Of a stretch of 64,000 nucleotides of DNA, positions 33,854-45,712 are shown piece by piece. Within the stretch, counting starts at the first letter, position 1. Each line of letters starts with the position of its first letter. Under the pieces are notes generated by a model that saw only the letters and a list, made by a program, of their open reading frames with translations, was not told the origin of the DNA and did no database searches. Source of the stretch: Whalleya microplaca. Taxonomy: Eukaryota; Ascomycota; Sordariomycetes; Xylariales; Xylariaceae. The stretch is from NCBI GenBank assembly GCA_022497155.1, contig MU385761.1, positions 248,001 through 312,000 of the forward strand. The letters run 5' to 3'. Position numbers and translations under genes: made by a program.

Positions 33854-34708
33854 TCAATCAAGAGAGGGGTTCCGTGAGCAATTCAGTACTGGAGGATATT
33901 GGATCTCTGTATTCTCGAAGTCTGTTTGCATGAAATCAAAGCCAGGCCATTCGTCCAGATCGGGAGGATGCCAGGTAAAGCCACCTGGCTGTAACCCTAG
34001 AAGCGGAGACTGGCCCGCCAAAGTTGACGGAGTCACTGCTGATATATTCCCCATATAATTGTGAGCTTTATGCGGCTCATAAGGAATGTTAGATGGGATA
34101 TGTCGTGGCAGCATGTTGAATTGTGGTTGCAAATCCAACGAGCCCGGGTTGGGACTCATCATCATCATTGGTTGATTAATGTGTCTCTTGGCCATGGTGC
34201 TAGGCATCGATTCTGTTGTCGTGTTTCTGTTGTTCTGGCCTCTGAGTACAGGTGTTGGTGGCATACCGACTTCAGTCCGTGTTTGGCTACTAGATGAGTT
34301 GTTCACCAAGGGTGGTGTATCGGCCAAACTCGTGTGGACGCTGTAAAGCCTCTGCACCAATGAGCTTAAACGATCCATCATCAATTCTTCTTGTCCTGGT
34401 TGGAATTGAATATTGCCGGAACTAGTAACATGAACCAATGACCTCCTAAAGAGGTCAACAAAACCTCGTGTGTCGTCTGGGGGTTGATGTGGCCGCATTA
34501 CCGATGTAGTCCGTTCAGCCCCTATGACAATTAGGTCGAAAACACAATCATTATAGTCAAGAGCTGGAGACTTACATGGGTGTGGAGGATCACGCTCCCC
34601 GGGATAGATCACACGCCAAATTTCCAGCCACTTTTCCACTTCCGATGTCTTCTTCTGTTTCCTCTTGCTGCCAGTCCAGTCCAGCAATCCCCACTCTTCC
34701 ATAGTCAT
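33854..34708 (-). CDS. Uncharacterised protein with W-x-I-W-x-x-x-x-P motif region
   Basis: The minus-strand exons are 34708-34576 and 34521-33854, coding for 266 aa. The 54-nt intron (GTAAGT...CATAG) is a multiple of three and has no stop, so the gene can also be read unspliced as 284 aa; the strong splice signals favour splicing. The N-terminus (MTMEEWGLLDWTGSKRKQ, then EVEKWLEIWRVIYPGERDPPHP) resembles the segment that follows zinc fingers in a group of fungal C2H2-type proteins, whose finger part is missing here. The rest is Gln/Asn/Pro/Met-rich and looks like an activation or disordered region. It could be a truncated paralogue. Its upstream side carries the inverted GGCAACC site array at 34867-34974. 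Confidence 0.55.
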   Translation of the reverse strand: MTMEEWGLLDWTGSKRKQKKTSEVEKWLEIWRVIYPGERDPPHPCKSPALDYNDCVFDLIVIGAERTTSVMRPHQPPDDTRGFVDLFRRSLVHVTSSGNIQFQPGQEELMMDRLSSLVQRLYSVHTSLADTPPLVNNSSSSQTRTEVGMPPTPVLRGQNNRNTTTESMPSTMAKRHINQPMMMMSPNPGSLDLQPQFNMLPRHIPSNIPYEPHKAHNYMGNISAVTPSTLAGQSPLLGLQPGGFTWHPPDLDEWPGFDFMQTDFENTEIQYPPVLNCSRNPSLD

Positions 34709-34866
34709 GTAACGAAGCCGTTACCACAGGTCTTGATTTGAAATAACAAAAGGCGTGAAAGGTAGGAATACTTAGATTGATCGCTGGCTAGCAAAGAGAG
34801 ACTATCTAAGAGACGGCGAAATACAGTCCTTTTATATCTGAATAGCTTCCTAGTAAATAGAACTTG

Positions 34867-34974
34867 ATTGCCAAGCATTTATCTCTTGGCAACCATCTGG
34901 TTGCCAAGCCATTATTTCTTGGCAACCATCTGGTTGCCAAGCCATTATCCCTTGGCAACCATAAATCACGTGAT
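34867..34974. promoter_or_regulatory. Array of inverted GGCAACC / GGTTGCC sites plus CACGTG
   Basis: Six half-sites in strictly alternating orientation: TTGCCAAG 34868-34875 (first base pair degenerate), CTTGGCAACC 34885-34894, GGTTGCCAAG 34899-34908, CTTGGCAACC 34918-34927, GGTTGCCAAG 34932-34941, CTTGGCAACC 34951-34960. They are followed by the palindrome ATCACGTGAT at 34965-34974. GGCAAC/GTTGCC are the half-sites of RFX X-boxes and CACGTG is a bHLH E-box; that correspondence is an inference. The array is 160-270 bases upstream of the minus-strand gene starting at 34708. Confidence 0.7.
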
Positions 34975-36948
34975 AGCTGGATGCGGGGATATTCAGGAAT
35001 GGGTGGTTGTAACACTCATTAAGGCATTGCTGTTATTAGCTGGTGAAACGCTGTGTGAGGGTTCAGAATGTAGGATATATCCATCCGTTTATCAAGAAGT
35101 ACGACGGGATAGGCACCTAGTCTACCCAACTATGTTAGGCTTAGGTATGCTAAAGTGGTTTAACCACTATCACAGTAATTTTAACCATTTCGATATATCT
35201 AGTATTATACCTACCTAACTGACCAAGGATACCGACCGAAGTGCCATGCAAACCACTACAATGCGAAACCTGCAATAAGCCTGTGGTCGAGCTTTATTTA
35301 AACAATATGCAGTTCCCTCAGTCGTCAAGCGTCCCCAACCAGGGAGATTTATGAATTCATCATCACTGTTACCTGCCAATAATAGAGTCCTACTCTATAG
35401 TGCTCGTGGTTTAAAACCAATGTTAAGTAAAGTTACATACTTGATACTAGTCAGCGTTTTGGTTTACACGTAATATTGCACGCAAATATTTTGCTATGAT
35501 AAGTGAAGTATGTTTTGGCCCGTATGGCAAGATACGGAATATTACAAAGTCCACGTAATAACTATAGGTATGTTATTTGACGATACATTTTACCCAAGGT
35601 TACTGAACCAATACAGAAAGCAAACTTGTGATCAAATTGAATGTCCGTCGATACCCACATAGCTGTGCCATGTACTCTGCCATAATAGCTTATTCTCTCG
35701 CAAAACTCGATATGTGTAAATAGGTAGTAAGTACAGAACAGATGTATAGGGCTCAGTAATCAGATTACACCAATAGGCTCTTTCCACAACATTCATCTTG
35801 GCCTACCAACCAAAGGGATCGGGGATCTCAATGAGTGGAACCAACGTGGCAGGAAGCGAGAAGTCGAAATATGCTCGTAACCTAAGCTCCGGGGTCCGGT
35901 CTTGTCCCGCCATGACATTTTCCCATGATAATTGCCGCTTCCACAAGTACATTATACAGAGGGCAACAATTCCACACCTAGGTACTCTTAAAGAAAACTA
36001 ACAATTGTGAAAAGGTACATATATCCAATCAGATCTTGTTGTCAATTTGAGACTTTTATAAAGAACAATTCTTGTAGACATAGAGTGAATGTTCCTATGT
36101 ATGTGATCAATCAATAACTTATAATGTTGAGCTGAGAATTCATTACGTCAAATGGAGTTGTATATTTATTTTTGGCATCAAGTGGCTTTGCTTCCCTGTC
36201 GACATCCCTAGGTACATGCCTTAGCTAGGAGGCTAGGTAGTGGGAGTGGGTAGTGGCTGAGCCTCTTGGACCTCACCTCTTGGGTCGGAGATGGAGACAC
36301 CTGAGCCCGACGGATTTATCAAGCTATGCCAAGATGATAAGATACATGCATTTACTTCTAGCGGAAGTGGGTTCACAGGTTCCTGACTAACATGGGCACC
36401 AACCTAATTGAGGGGTGGTCCAAGCGTAAACGTACGAGGAAGTACAAGTACATAAGTACAAGTACATAAGTACATGTACATACCTGCACAGTATATTCAA
36501 CCAATCAACAACTGCTAGCGCCTCGGGACTTGACCTCTGCATCATTGTCAATTGAGGACACGGTTGTCTAGCACATAATAAAAGCTTACTGGAGAGTGGA
36601 TAACGACTACTGCTATTGTAATCCGTACCTGCCTTACTTGCGTACTTGTCCAAAAGCTCCAACTATCGCCAGTCCTTCTCCTTCTTTTCCCTCCCGTCCC
36701 GCCCCGTCCCATATTCACCATTATTTGCATTTAACCCTCCTACCTAATCCAGTTCCTGAGCGATCGATTGAGCGATCTCTGACTGTCGCTGTCGCTGTTA
36801 CCGTCGCTGTTGTACGCCGTCGTAATCGAGTCTTCCCCCAACCCTCTCCCCTCCGCTCTCGCACCCATAAGCAACACCCACGCTCGCCGAGTAGCTGGCG
36901 AGCACCCACGACGCGAAGCGTAGACAATAAAGGATCGATCGCTTCGAC
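34975..36948. other. AT-rich spacer and SURF4 promoter/5' UTR
   Basis: Contains a 15-base palindrome AGTGGTTTAACCACT near 35153, the second copy of a dispersed repeat (35387-35475) and a GTAC-rich simple repeat (36431-36484). From 36650 the strand becomes C/T-rich (TCCTTCTTTTCCCTCCCGTCCC), typical of a fungal core promoter and 5' UTR leading to the ATG at 36949. Confidence 0.6.
36431..36484. repeat. GTAC-based simple tandem repeat
   Basis: Repeated AAGTAC/ATAAGTAC/AAGTAC units ending in the palindrome GTACATGTAC. Simple-sequence repeat upstream of the SURF4 gene. Confidence 0.85.
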
Positions 36949-38136
<1,188 letters not shown>

Positions 38137-39665
38137 GCGACGCCAGACTTACATCCGTCCTCCACTCCACCCACCCACCCACCAGGCCATACCTACCTAC
38201 ATAACATACAATTATTCTCTCAGAAATACCAAAACCATTTCGCACCATGTGCCGACGGGGGAAGATGCTATTCCATCTAGCAACGCATTATATGGCGGCG
38301 TAACGGGCCTGGCTGGCGCGGTTATCCTAGTGTTTCCAAGCGGGGGAGGAAAAAGGGGGGGGGAAAAAAGAAGAGAAAAGAAAATTTCTAGCTATACTAT
38401 TTACTACCTACCTAGCGCGCGGCCCCTTTATTTATGATGATGCTGCTGCTGCCGCCCTCGTGAGGTCGCCTAACACGCCCAAAAAGAAAAATTTAGTGTA
38501 TACAGTTTATGGGAATGCAAACTAGGATTCTTGATATGTGCGTGTTGTGATGTGTAGGGTCGAGACCGTTTTATGATGACCGACTCCTTTATCCTGGATA
38601 CTTGACCGGTTGTTACGAGGAAAGAGTGTAGGCATGTAAGTAGGTGTTGTCTTTCGAGGAAATGAAGAGTCAAGTCTAGTTAGCCCGGAATCGCCTATTG
38701 TATAAGCCTAGTTTATCTTGGGTCATTGTGATGGGGTATGGTTGTGACTCTAGATAGGGGGAAGCCATGTGTGAAAGAAGCTATTCGCGAAGCTAAAGCC
38801 AGCCTTACAGTTCACTGCCAAAGTGTCACAACACAACTAATACTAAGTCATCTTGATCAAAAGGTACACAACCGAATTGTTTATGTAACTGAAAAACATG
38901 AATCTCCGGTGACAAAAAAGAAAAGAGGGGCTATCTGAAGCTATTGAATCCCGTTAACACGGTGCCAGCTCCCGCCTTCCTCCTCGGATCTCGATGCCAG
39001 GATATATAGATTAAGAACTGCTTGTCGGCGGACCTGTCTGCTAAGCGAAAAGTGATGACTTTCTTGCTTCTCTAGCGTGAGGCGTAGGTACTGTGTAGCC
39101 ATGGCTGCCTTGCCGGGCGAAAGCAGGCAGTCAGCCAGCCTGCTAGTCCCTGGTCGTGTGTGTGACCCCTCGGCAAGTGTCCCTGTATGTTGCCGCTGTG
39201 TTAGTTCCACGGTTTCGGTGCCTTCCTTCAAGTTCTGGAGGCGGGCGACCCGGGTTTCGAGTGTTGATAGGTACTGGCAGTCGAGCTAGGTGCTTTGGAT
39301 AATGTCTCGCGATAGTCAGCCGTAGGATGCTGTGGCCGTATGCTTTCTGAAGTTTTGATAAGCGATGACGATGGATGGAGCACCATTGAGTGTGGAATTT
39401 CCATCATTCATCATGAGGTTTCTCACTGTGGTTTAAGCATAGCACCAGTCCCATCTGCAGTCTCCGTGGAGGTTGTTGGAAGATAGTGTTGTCAGAATTT
39501 CTCTGGAAAAAGAGATATATATATTGCATACAAGGAGAGCTTTGCGCCTGTGTATGCACCCGTGTATGCAACCGGTACCTATATCCTCCCTCGTCCGATG
39601 TGGGGTACCAACCCCCTTTTGAAGCTGTAGAAATGTTAAGCATCCATAATGCACCGACCTTAATA
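38137..39665. other. Intergenic with a coiled-coil-like relic on the minus strand
   Basis: SURF4 3' UTR with CCCACCCACCCACC simple sequence, then AT-rich DNA. A GC-richer island at about 38941-39285 has an open minus-strand frame containing LSTLETRVARLQNLKEG and a Gln/Arg-rich helix. It looks like protein-coding remains but lacks a start, and no gene model could be built. Confidence 0.4.
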
Positions 39666-42147
39666 TTACACAAGACTGGCCGCGTCCACCCGGTTTTCAA
39701 AATCGGCCAATTCTGTCCCATCGTTATCATAATTGATCCCCTCGCTAGAAGAAGGCGGTATAGCCAGGCCTACCGGAGACCGCCAGAATCTGTAAGGCTG
39801 GTGCCACAATCTACAGGGCCAGCAACGGCGCGTCGCGCTCAGCGGTCGCGCTGCTATTCCCTGAAGCGCGTGATCTGTTCGTCTTAGTGATCGGCTTAGC
39901 AGAAATCTGCTCACCAGGACGACTATGAAGGCCAGGATTATTGTGGTCACAAACCAGCCAATAAGACTAGGTTCCCACTGCAGCATTAGGAGTCAGTCTG
40001 TGATTTATCTTTCTAGAAGATACTTCGGCAAATAATTGGCAGTTGAAGACCTGATTTGGACGCTTTGAAGTCATGGGTATACACTGAATGGGGCATTCTG
40101 GCTGCCAAAACAGGATGGAGGATGTATTGTTGAATGACTCACTGGGAGCACGCCCGGTTGCATGCTGAAGATGGCGGCAGAAACGGCTGGAGGCGAGACC
40201 AGCTATAGGCAATGGTTAATTGTAAGGGGCTTTTTTGTTATAATAAGATTTTGAGCTCTTACCAGTGCAAGGGTTGTGATGACTTTTACATTCTCGCCGG
40301 TCCGCAGCTGGATCTCACCTGTTCGGAGTTGAATTTCTCCAGTGTCACGATTCTCAAGGCTAAGACAAGATTCGAGCTGGCTATGTCAGTGGAGTAAGTA
40401 CCTTTATTCTCGCAAGTATCTCGTACCTCCCTAAAGATGTTCGTGCAGACTTTTTCTTGGTAGTCCAATGCATTTAGCTGGTCTCGCATTTCCTCGACAT
40501 GCTTGGTGATCGCCATCAGGCAGAGTGGCGGGGTTGGAAAGCCTTTTGGGGGATCAACGTTCTCGAAGTACTTGATATCGCCACGCTGAAACAAGTCCCA
40601 CGCACATACTGTCCTCGAAAGAGCTTGCTTAAGATCCATTAGCAAGCGAGTAGTACTACCCGTCCAATCATGGAACCGCGTCAGTCGCTCTCCTCTATTT
40701 CTTGAATCTGGCGACAGGTAGATGCTCTTGAATACATGATAATCTTGAGTCTGATATTGTGGTCAGTCACAATATCCTCTGGCCTATCCTAGACTATGGA
40801 GCGTAAGAGGATAAATATCGATGAAGAGCCGCTGAGTTTCAAAATATTTAGGCCTTCAGAACTTACATACGAAGAGGTTTTCTTCTGAATCATGGATATG
40901 TTATTAATCCACTCGTGCTTGACCTGCTCTAATCTGATTTCAAAAATTCGAAGAAAATAGGACCGAGGATCCCATATTGGGGGGTTTGCTGTGAGCATTC
41001 CTCCGCTTAGAGGATCCATGAGTTCTTGGTCATTGTAATTGACAACGCTCTCTTCATTATTGGTGCCATTGTGGTATGTATCATTGAAGAAATAGCCGAC
41101 CCAAGAATGGTCGTCCAGGCCTGCGACAAGAAGTGACATCTGAGCCTCGTAAATGTAGTCATTGCTTGACGCGCATTCGGCACCTGAGGGTGTCATGTCA
41201 AGGAAGTCTAGACGCTGACCTCGTCTTAAAGGGCGACCATCAGCCATCTGACGTGAGTCTTTAACGTATGAGTTCCCATTTCTCCACGCATAATATGGCA
41301 GGTGAACCTCTAACGCAAATCTCTTGACCCCAGTCAACTGTCGTGAACCATGAGCTGCCTCTAAGTCATTGCACGAAGTTGAGGATGAATCTTACCGGAA
41401 TTGTAACGCCTAATGACGCCGAGTAAGTGAGGTGACCGTAAATAAAATCTCTGAGGGAGTATGCCTGATGATATGAAACAGTATCAAGGAGCGCAAGAAC
41501 TGAGAAGGGATTGAGGTCCGTAATGTATCTAAATCACAACGAGTTAGGATCCATGTCGAGTGTCGCTGGAAGTAAACTTGCTCACATTAATCGTCTGTCG
41601 GCGTCGGGTTCATTTGGATCTTCCCCATCACGCGAGCCTCCTGGCATTGTCGATGTGATTTTGTCGGTATTGTACCGCTACTACAGGTGAGCTTTGACAT
41701 CGATCGTATGAGTGTTACGATTGAACTACAACAACGTACTGGTTTGCTCAATAGTTGATGCAACTGCCGCGAGCTCAGGGGACCTTTGCGACTGCGACAA
41801 AAACCAATTTCGCTCATTCTAACCACATCATCCTCTTTTCTATCATCTACTAAAGCAACGGGGCGTGTGATCTGGTCACTCGAACCACTGACCAACAAGT
41901 CTACTGTCGCCCCCTTGCAGAAGTTCTCTAGCTGATTGGCTCGACATAGGAACCGCTGAGAGGAACGGCAGTCCTCCATGGACATTCTGACAAAGGAGCC
42001 ATTTCTACCCCAGCTTTCATAATTTTTTCGGAAGTAGGGCTGGTTTTCTCGAGAGTATGTATTTCTTGACGTTCTTTTGGCAAACCCGAGAGGCCATATA
42101 TATGCCTCCGGTTTGTTCGACGCATATTGGATACCAAAGGAAGCCAT
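39666..42147 (-). CDS. CorA-like two-TM membrane protein (fungal family)
   Basis: Nine minus-strand exons: 42147-41740, 41677-41586, 41528-41396, 41337-40867, 40750-40427, 40376-40263, 40202-40143, 40083-40051 and 39977-39666. All phases join, giving 648 aa. It belongs to the large fungal family distantly related to CorA Mg2+ channels. Diagnostic stretches are PLGFAKRTSRNTYSRENQPYF at the N-terminus, YITDLNPFSVLALLDTVS, FALEVHLPYYAWR, NPPIWDPRSYFLRIFEIR and TRFHDWTGSTTRLLMDLKQA. The C-terminal pore-like part is LRTGENVKVITTLALLVSPP...AAIFSM, a short loop and a second helix IGWFVTTIILAFIVVLVSRF. The canonical GMN motif is absent, as is usual in this branch. EIQLRTG is duplicated in tandem. Exons 6-9 rest on splice logic and are less certain. 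Ion selectivity is unknown. Confidence 0.8.
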
Positions 42148-42184
42148 TTAGCCACAATACCAAGATTTCTCCCGTACATTCGTT

Positions 42185-42465
42185 TTATCGGTGAGCTGGT
42201 ACCTTGACTGCTTCAACAGCGCAGTTGCCACAACGGTCATGCTGGCAACTTGGATTTGGGCAGAAAGGGCTCGTGCTAATGCCCATTCCACCGTAGCCAC
42301 AACGACACTGGCAATAGTCAGTACCACGAAGCCCTGAATGAGCTTGAATCCATTGGAGATCACGAACACAATACCAAATGTACGTAGTGTGATAACTAGG
42401 CTTTCCAAAGTTAATCGCCTGGGAGTGCTTCAGAAGCAATTAGGTTAAAGTTGAACGCTTACCAT
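42185..42465 (-). CDS. Cys-rich mini-protein (zinc-ribbon-like), possibly linked to the CorA-like gene
   Basis: Proposed minus-strand exons 42465-42463 (ATG only), 42418-42368 and 42307-42185, coding for 58 aa. The second intron (60 nt, donor GTTCGT, branch CTGAC, acceptor CAG) joins YIWYC directly to CRCGYGGMGISTS. The result has seven cysteines in a CCxC...C...C...C..C arrangement with PSCQHDRCGNC, which resembles short fungal zinc-ribbon modules of the W-Y-C-C-x-C-G type. The stop lies only 37 bases before the ATG of the CorA-like gene on the same strand. An alternative intron from GTACCAG would fuse it in frame to AYIWPLGFAKR of that gene. The first exon/intron (44 nt) is weak and the true start uncertain. 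Function unknown. Confidence 0.5.
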
Positions 42466-43489
42466 AGCGCCAGTGGGACTATGACCGTGGAGGACTGGGA
42501 AAGACTTCAAAATGGAAATCAATGGTACAGAATGTTTAATATATATGCGAAAGCTTCTGGCTGTTCACCGAAAATTCGACAGAAGTGTGCAGCATGCTCT
42601 CTCAGATGGCGGTGGCAGTGCTAGTAAAGTAAGGCAAGATTAATCCTATTGCCTTGTTGACGTTGCAGGAAAAGTGCTGGATTATGCAGATACGATGGCT
42701 AGGCGGTTGACATGTCTCGGGGACTCCGCCAATTACGGATGATATAAATATGCTCGTTGATCAATTCAAGGGTTCGCAGGATTGTTAATGTTGCGTTGCG
42801 TCTTTTCGTCGCCCGACGTCGACAGCTTCAATAGGGCGCATGCGGAACCTGCGTAACTTAAATGACTCACATGACCCTCAACAGCGCAGCTGGCATAACT
42901 AATGACAGCTGCATGCACCTGCATGACTCATTTCTAAGAATGTTACCTACTTAAAGTATGTAGGACTGCTTTCTATTAAGCATATCTTTGTACCATAGGA
43001 CTCAGGGGAAGACGACCAGATGTATAATTCGGTACGGGAACGTTTATGACCCTGCCATTTGAAGTGCACTGCCCTTATAGAATACAAATGTTCAATTGGT
43101 ACATTAGCAGATGGAATTAAAGGCAGACAAGCTTACATCATTTTAGAATGGCAATTACTATTTGAATAGTAGTCTCATTCAATAGTATAAAAAATGCGCG
43201 CTCAGTATTAACTGCTACATTTTATTGCCTACCTAACGAGGTCATCCTTTCGCCCCCCTCTTTCTTTTCTTGTAGCTTCCAGCCAGCTACCACACGTTAT
43301 TCCCTCTTCAACTACCCTCTTCTGGTCTTGTTTCCACGGCCTTGATTGCGCGGCTTATGGTGGCTGATTAACTGGAGTGCATCTTAAGGCTGCCGTAAGT
43401 ATATTAACAATATGGCAAAGTACGGCTAGATCACTCAAAACAAACACGAATTGAGTATTGTAACATGCTGTAATCGTTTAGCTAAAGTA
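42466..43489. other. Intergenic, promoter side of the CorA-like locus
   Basis: About 1 kb of AT-rich sequence. A C/T-rich tract lies at 43240-43330. No gene, RNA or element recognised. Confidence 0.5.
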
Positions 43490-43655
43490 AGTATTACAGT
43501 TACAGTGTGTGCAATGATTATTTAGGTGCTGCCGTGATTACTCTAGTTGACTAAGTATAATTGTGTTCAGGTCTAAGATCTAAAAGATCTTCTAACAGCT
43601 TAGAGGATCCCTCTTAAGGCACTATAACGAATACCCCTATTATGGTGATAGTAAG
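43490..43655. mobile_element. Fragment C: right arm of the TIR element family, inverted
   Basis: Starting AGTATTACAGTTACAGTGTG, this ~160-base segment is the reverse complement of the right arm of element A (30085-30238) with scattered transitions. It includes AGATCTAAAAGATCTTCTAACAG and ATACCCCTATTATGGTGATAG. No matching left end follows, so it is a truncated copy. It lies ~430 bases upstream of the FAD oxidase ATG. Confidence 0.75.
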
Positions 43656-44080
43656 GTGAAATATTTTATATGCTATGGACCTGGAGTATTGCTAGAATAG
43701 TTATTGTCATTGGAATATATACATTGTTATATTCAGTCATAATACGCTGGCTAAGTTTAAAAGTATACGTTACTATTTCTTTATTATATTATATTCCTTG
43801 TTTAAGCTCGCAGTATTATGAATTGAATGGAGTGTAACTACTTATAGTTTCGCCGTATTTGTAAATGAGGCCTAGTGATAGGATCTTAATCCTCTCTCCT
43901 TTCTACCATCCTACTATTATCTGTAGCTGTATGGCACAGCGCTGTCTAGTGTCCCTAATCACACCGCTTTTTGCGTGGGAAACTCCTAGGAGGATCAGCT
44001 TCAGCTCTATTAATAAGGCCGTAGATGGATTAACAACAGTTCTATATGCTCACATCCATTGCTCACATCTAGAGATCGAG

Positions 44081-45712
44081 ATGGCATCGATCGCAGAAGC
44101 AACTATCGCTGCCCTTCAGGAGCACATATCGCAATACCCAAGTATTAAACTGTTCACACCTGAAAATTCCGATTTCGAAAACGTGCAATCATGCTTCGTT
44201 AGACGACCAGCGAGGCCGATTGCGGTAGTCCGACCGCAGACGGCAGAAGATGTACAAGCCCTGATACAATTCTGTGTTCACAACAATGTCGAATTTGTCA
44301 TCCGTGGCGGTGGACATGACTGTGCGGGACGGAGTCAGGTCTATCAAGCCTTGACAATCGACATGCGCGACATACAGTATGTGCATATCAGCAAGGACAA
44401 GACGACAGCAAGTGTTGGCGGTGGAATCTTAATTCGCGACTTCACGAGAATCCTGGGTGAACAGGGTCTTGTTACCCCAGTGTAAGTCTCAAGATCGAAT
44501 ATCTCGTATAGGATATACTAAGAGTGAATGAAAGGGGCACTATTGCAACTGTGGGGTATACTGGCTGGGCCACGCTTGGTGGCTACGGTCCATTCTCGAC
44601 AAGCCATGGCGTTGGAGCTGACCAGATTGTCGCCGCCAAGTTAGTTAATTCTAAAGCGGAGATCGTAGAGGCCAATGAGGAGCTCCTGCGAGGCATGCGC
44701 GGGGGTGGAGGAATTTTTGGTGTCATCGTTGAGCTGACAGTAAAGGTTTATCCATTGAAAGAGGTAAGTGGTTCGATTTGATAGCCATAAGCCCTTTGCT
44801 GAACATCAAGTCCGCAACAGATCCTCGCATCTACCCTAGTTTTCGAGTCAAATAATTTGCAAGCAGCTTGGGCCACATATGCAAAAGGCTTCGAGGACTT
44901 GCTTGCCAAGGAGGGCCTCCCAAGAGCTCTTCAACTTCAACCTTTTGGAATAGAATTTCCGGGATTGGGAAAGGTGCTTGCCATTGGGGCTTCCTGGACT
45001 TCAGAGTGAGTAGCATCTAGAGTCGTTGATTACCCTTCCTGTCTTATCTCAGGGGCAAGGATTACACGTTGGGGTATATACGGGAACCAAAAGCACTTTT
45101 CGATAATTCACAAAACTACTAGAAAGAGTACATGCTGATTTTTGATTCTGCAGTGACCAGGGGGAAGGCCTTAGATGGATCGACAAAATTGCTTCGCTTG
45201 GAAACTGCGCCCTGAAATTGACCAAGTCAACTTCCTTAACAGCTTACTGTGAGGACAACGAGAAACTAGTCGTTTGGGGATCCTACGGACGAACGCACAC
45301 AGTGAGCTTCAAGAACTACACTCCAAAGACCGCTCAAATCCTTGCAAAATACGCAGAGTTGCTTCCAGGTGGTAGTCCATCTTTCGGTATCCACATGCTC
45401 CGAGCGTCAGTTGCCAGTACGGAGTCTGTTTTCGGCTCGCGGGTTCAGCATCATATGCTTGAAATCGTGTCTTTGACACCTGATGTGGCCATGGAGGAAA
45501 AAGCGGCCGCCTGGGCTCTCTCGTTCAAGAAAGAGCTTAGGGAGAATGACCCAGATAACGTGTTAGATTCATCATATGTAGCCCTGCTAGACGATGATGA
45601 CGCCGATTGGAAGAAGATATATGGGTCGCATTACGAGACTCTTCTGGGGCTAAAGAGGAAATACGACCCGGATAATGTGTTCAAGCATGCAATACCAAAG
45701 CTTCACACATAA
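44081..45712 (+). CDS. Intracellular FAD-linked oxidoreductase, berberine-bridge type
   Basis: 457-aa FAD oxidase without signal peptide. The exons are 44081-44481, 44535-44763, 44821-45005 and 45154-45712. The start is the ATG at 44081 (MASIAEATIAALQEHISQYP); the frame upstream is open but does not look like protein. The FAD domain has FVIRGGGHDCAGRS, whose His is the likely flavin attachment point, and GYTGWATLGGYGPFSTSHGVGADQIVAAKLV. The next block is LLRGMRGGGGIFGVIVELTVKVYP, and the BBE-like end is YDPDNVFKHAIPKL. It differs clearly from the secreted oxidase at 5.3-7.1 kb in length, targeting and FAD loop. Such enzymes often sit in secondary-metabolite clusters. It is the first of five plus-strand genes up to 57 kb. 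Substrate unknown. Confidence 0.9.

Noticed and set aside
34867..34960. CRISPR-like repeat array
   Set aside because: Eukaryotic context, alternating inverted half-sites and no unique spacers of constant length.
42148..42408. Hydrophobic 86-codon minus frame (VLTIASVVVATVEWALA)
   Set aside because: Other frame of the Cys-rich mini-gene, starts from TTG; hydrophobicity is probably accidental.
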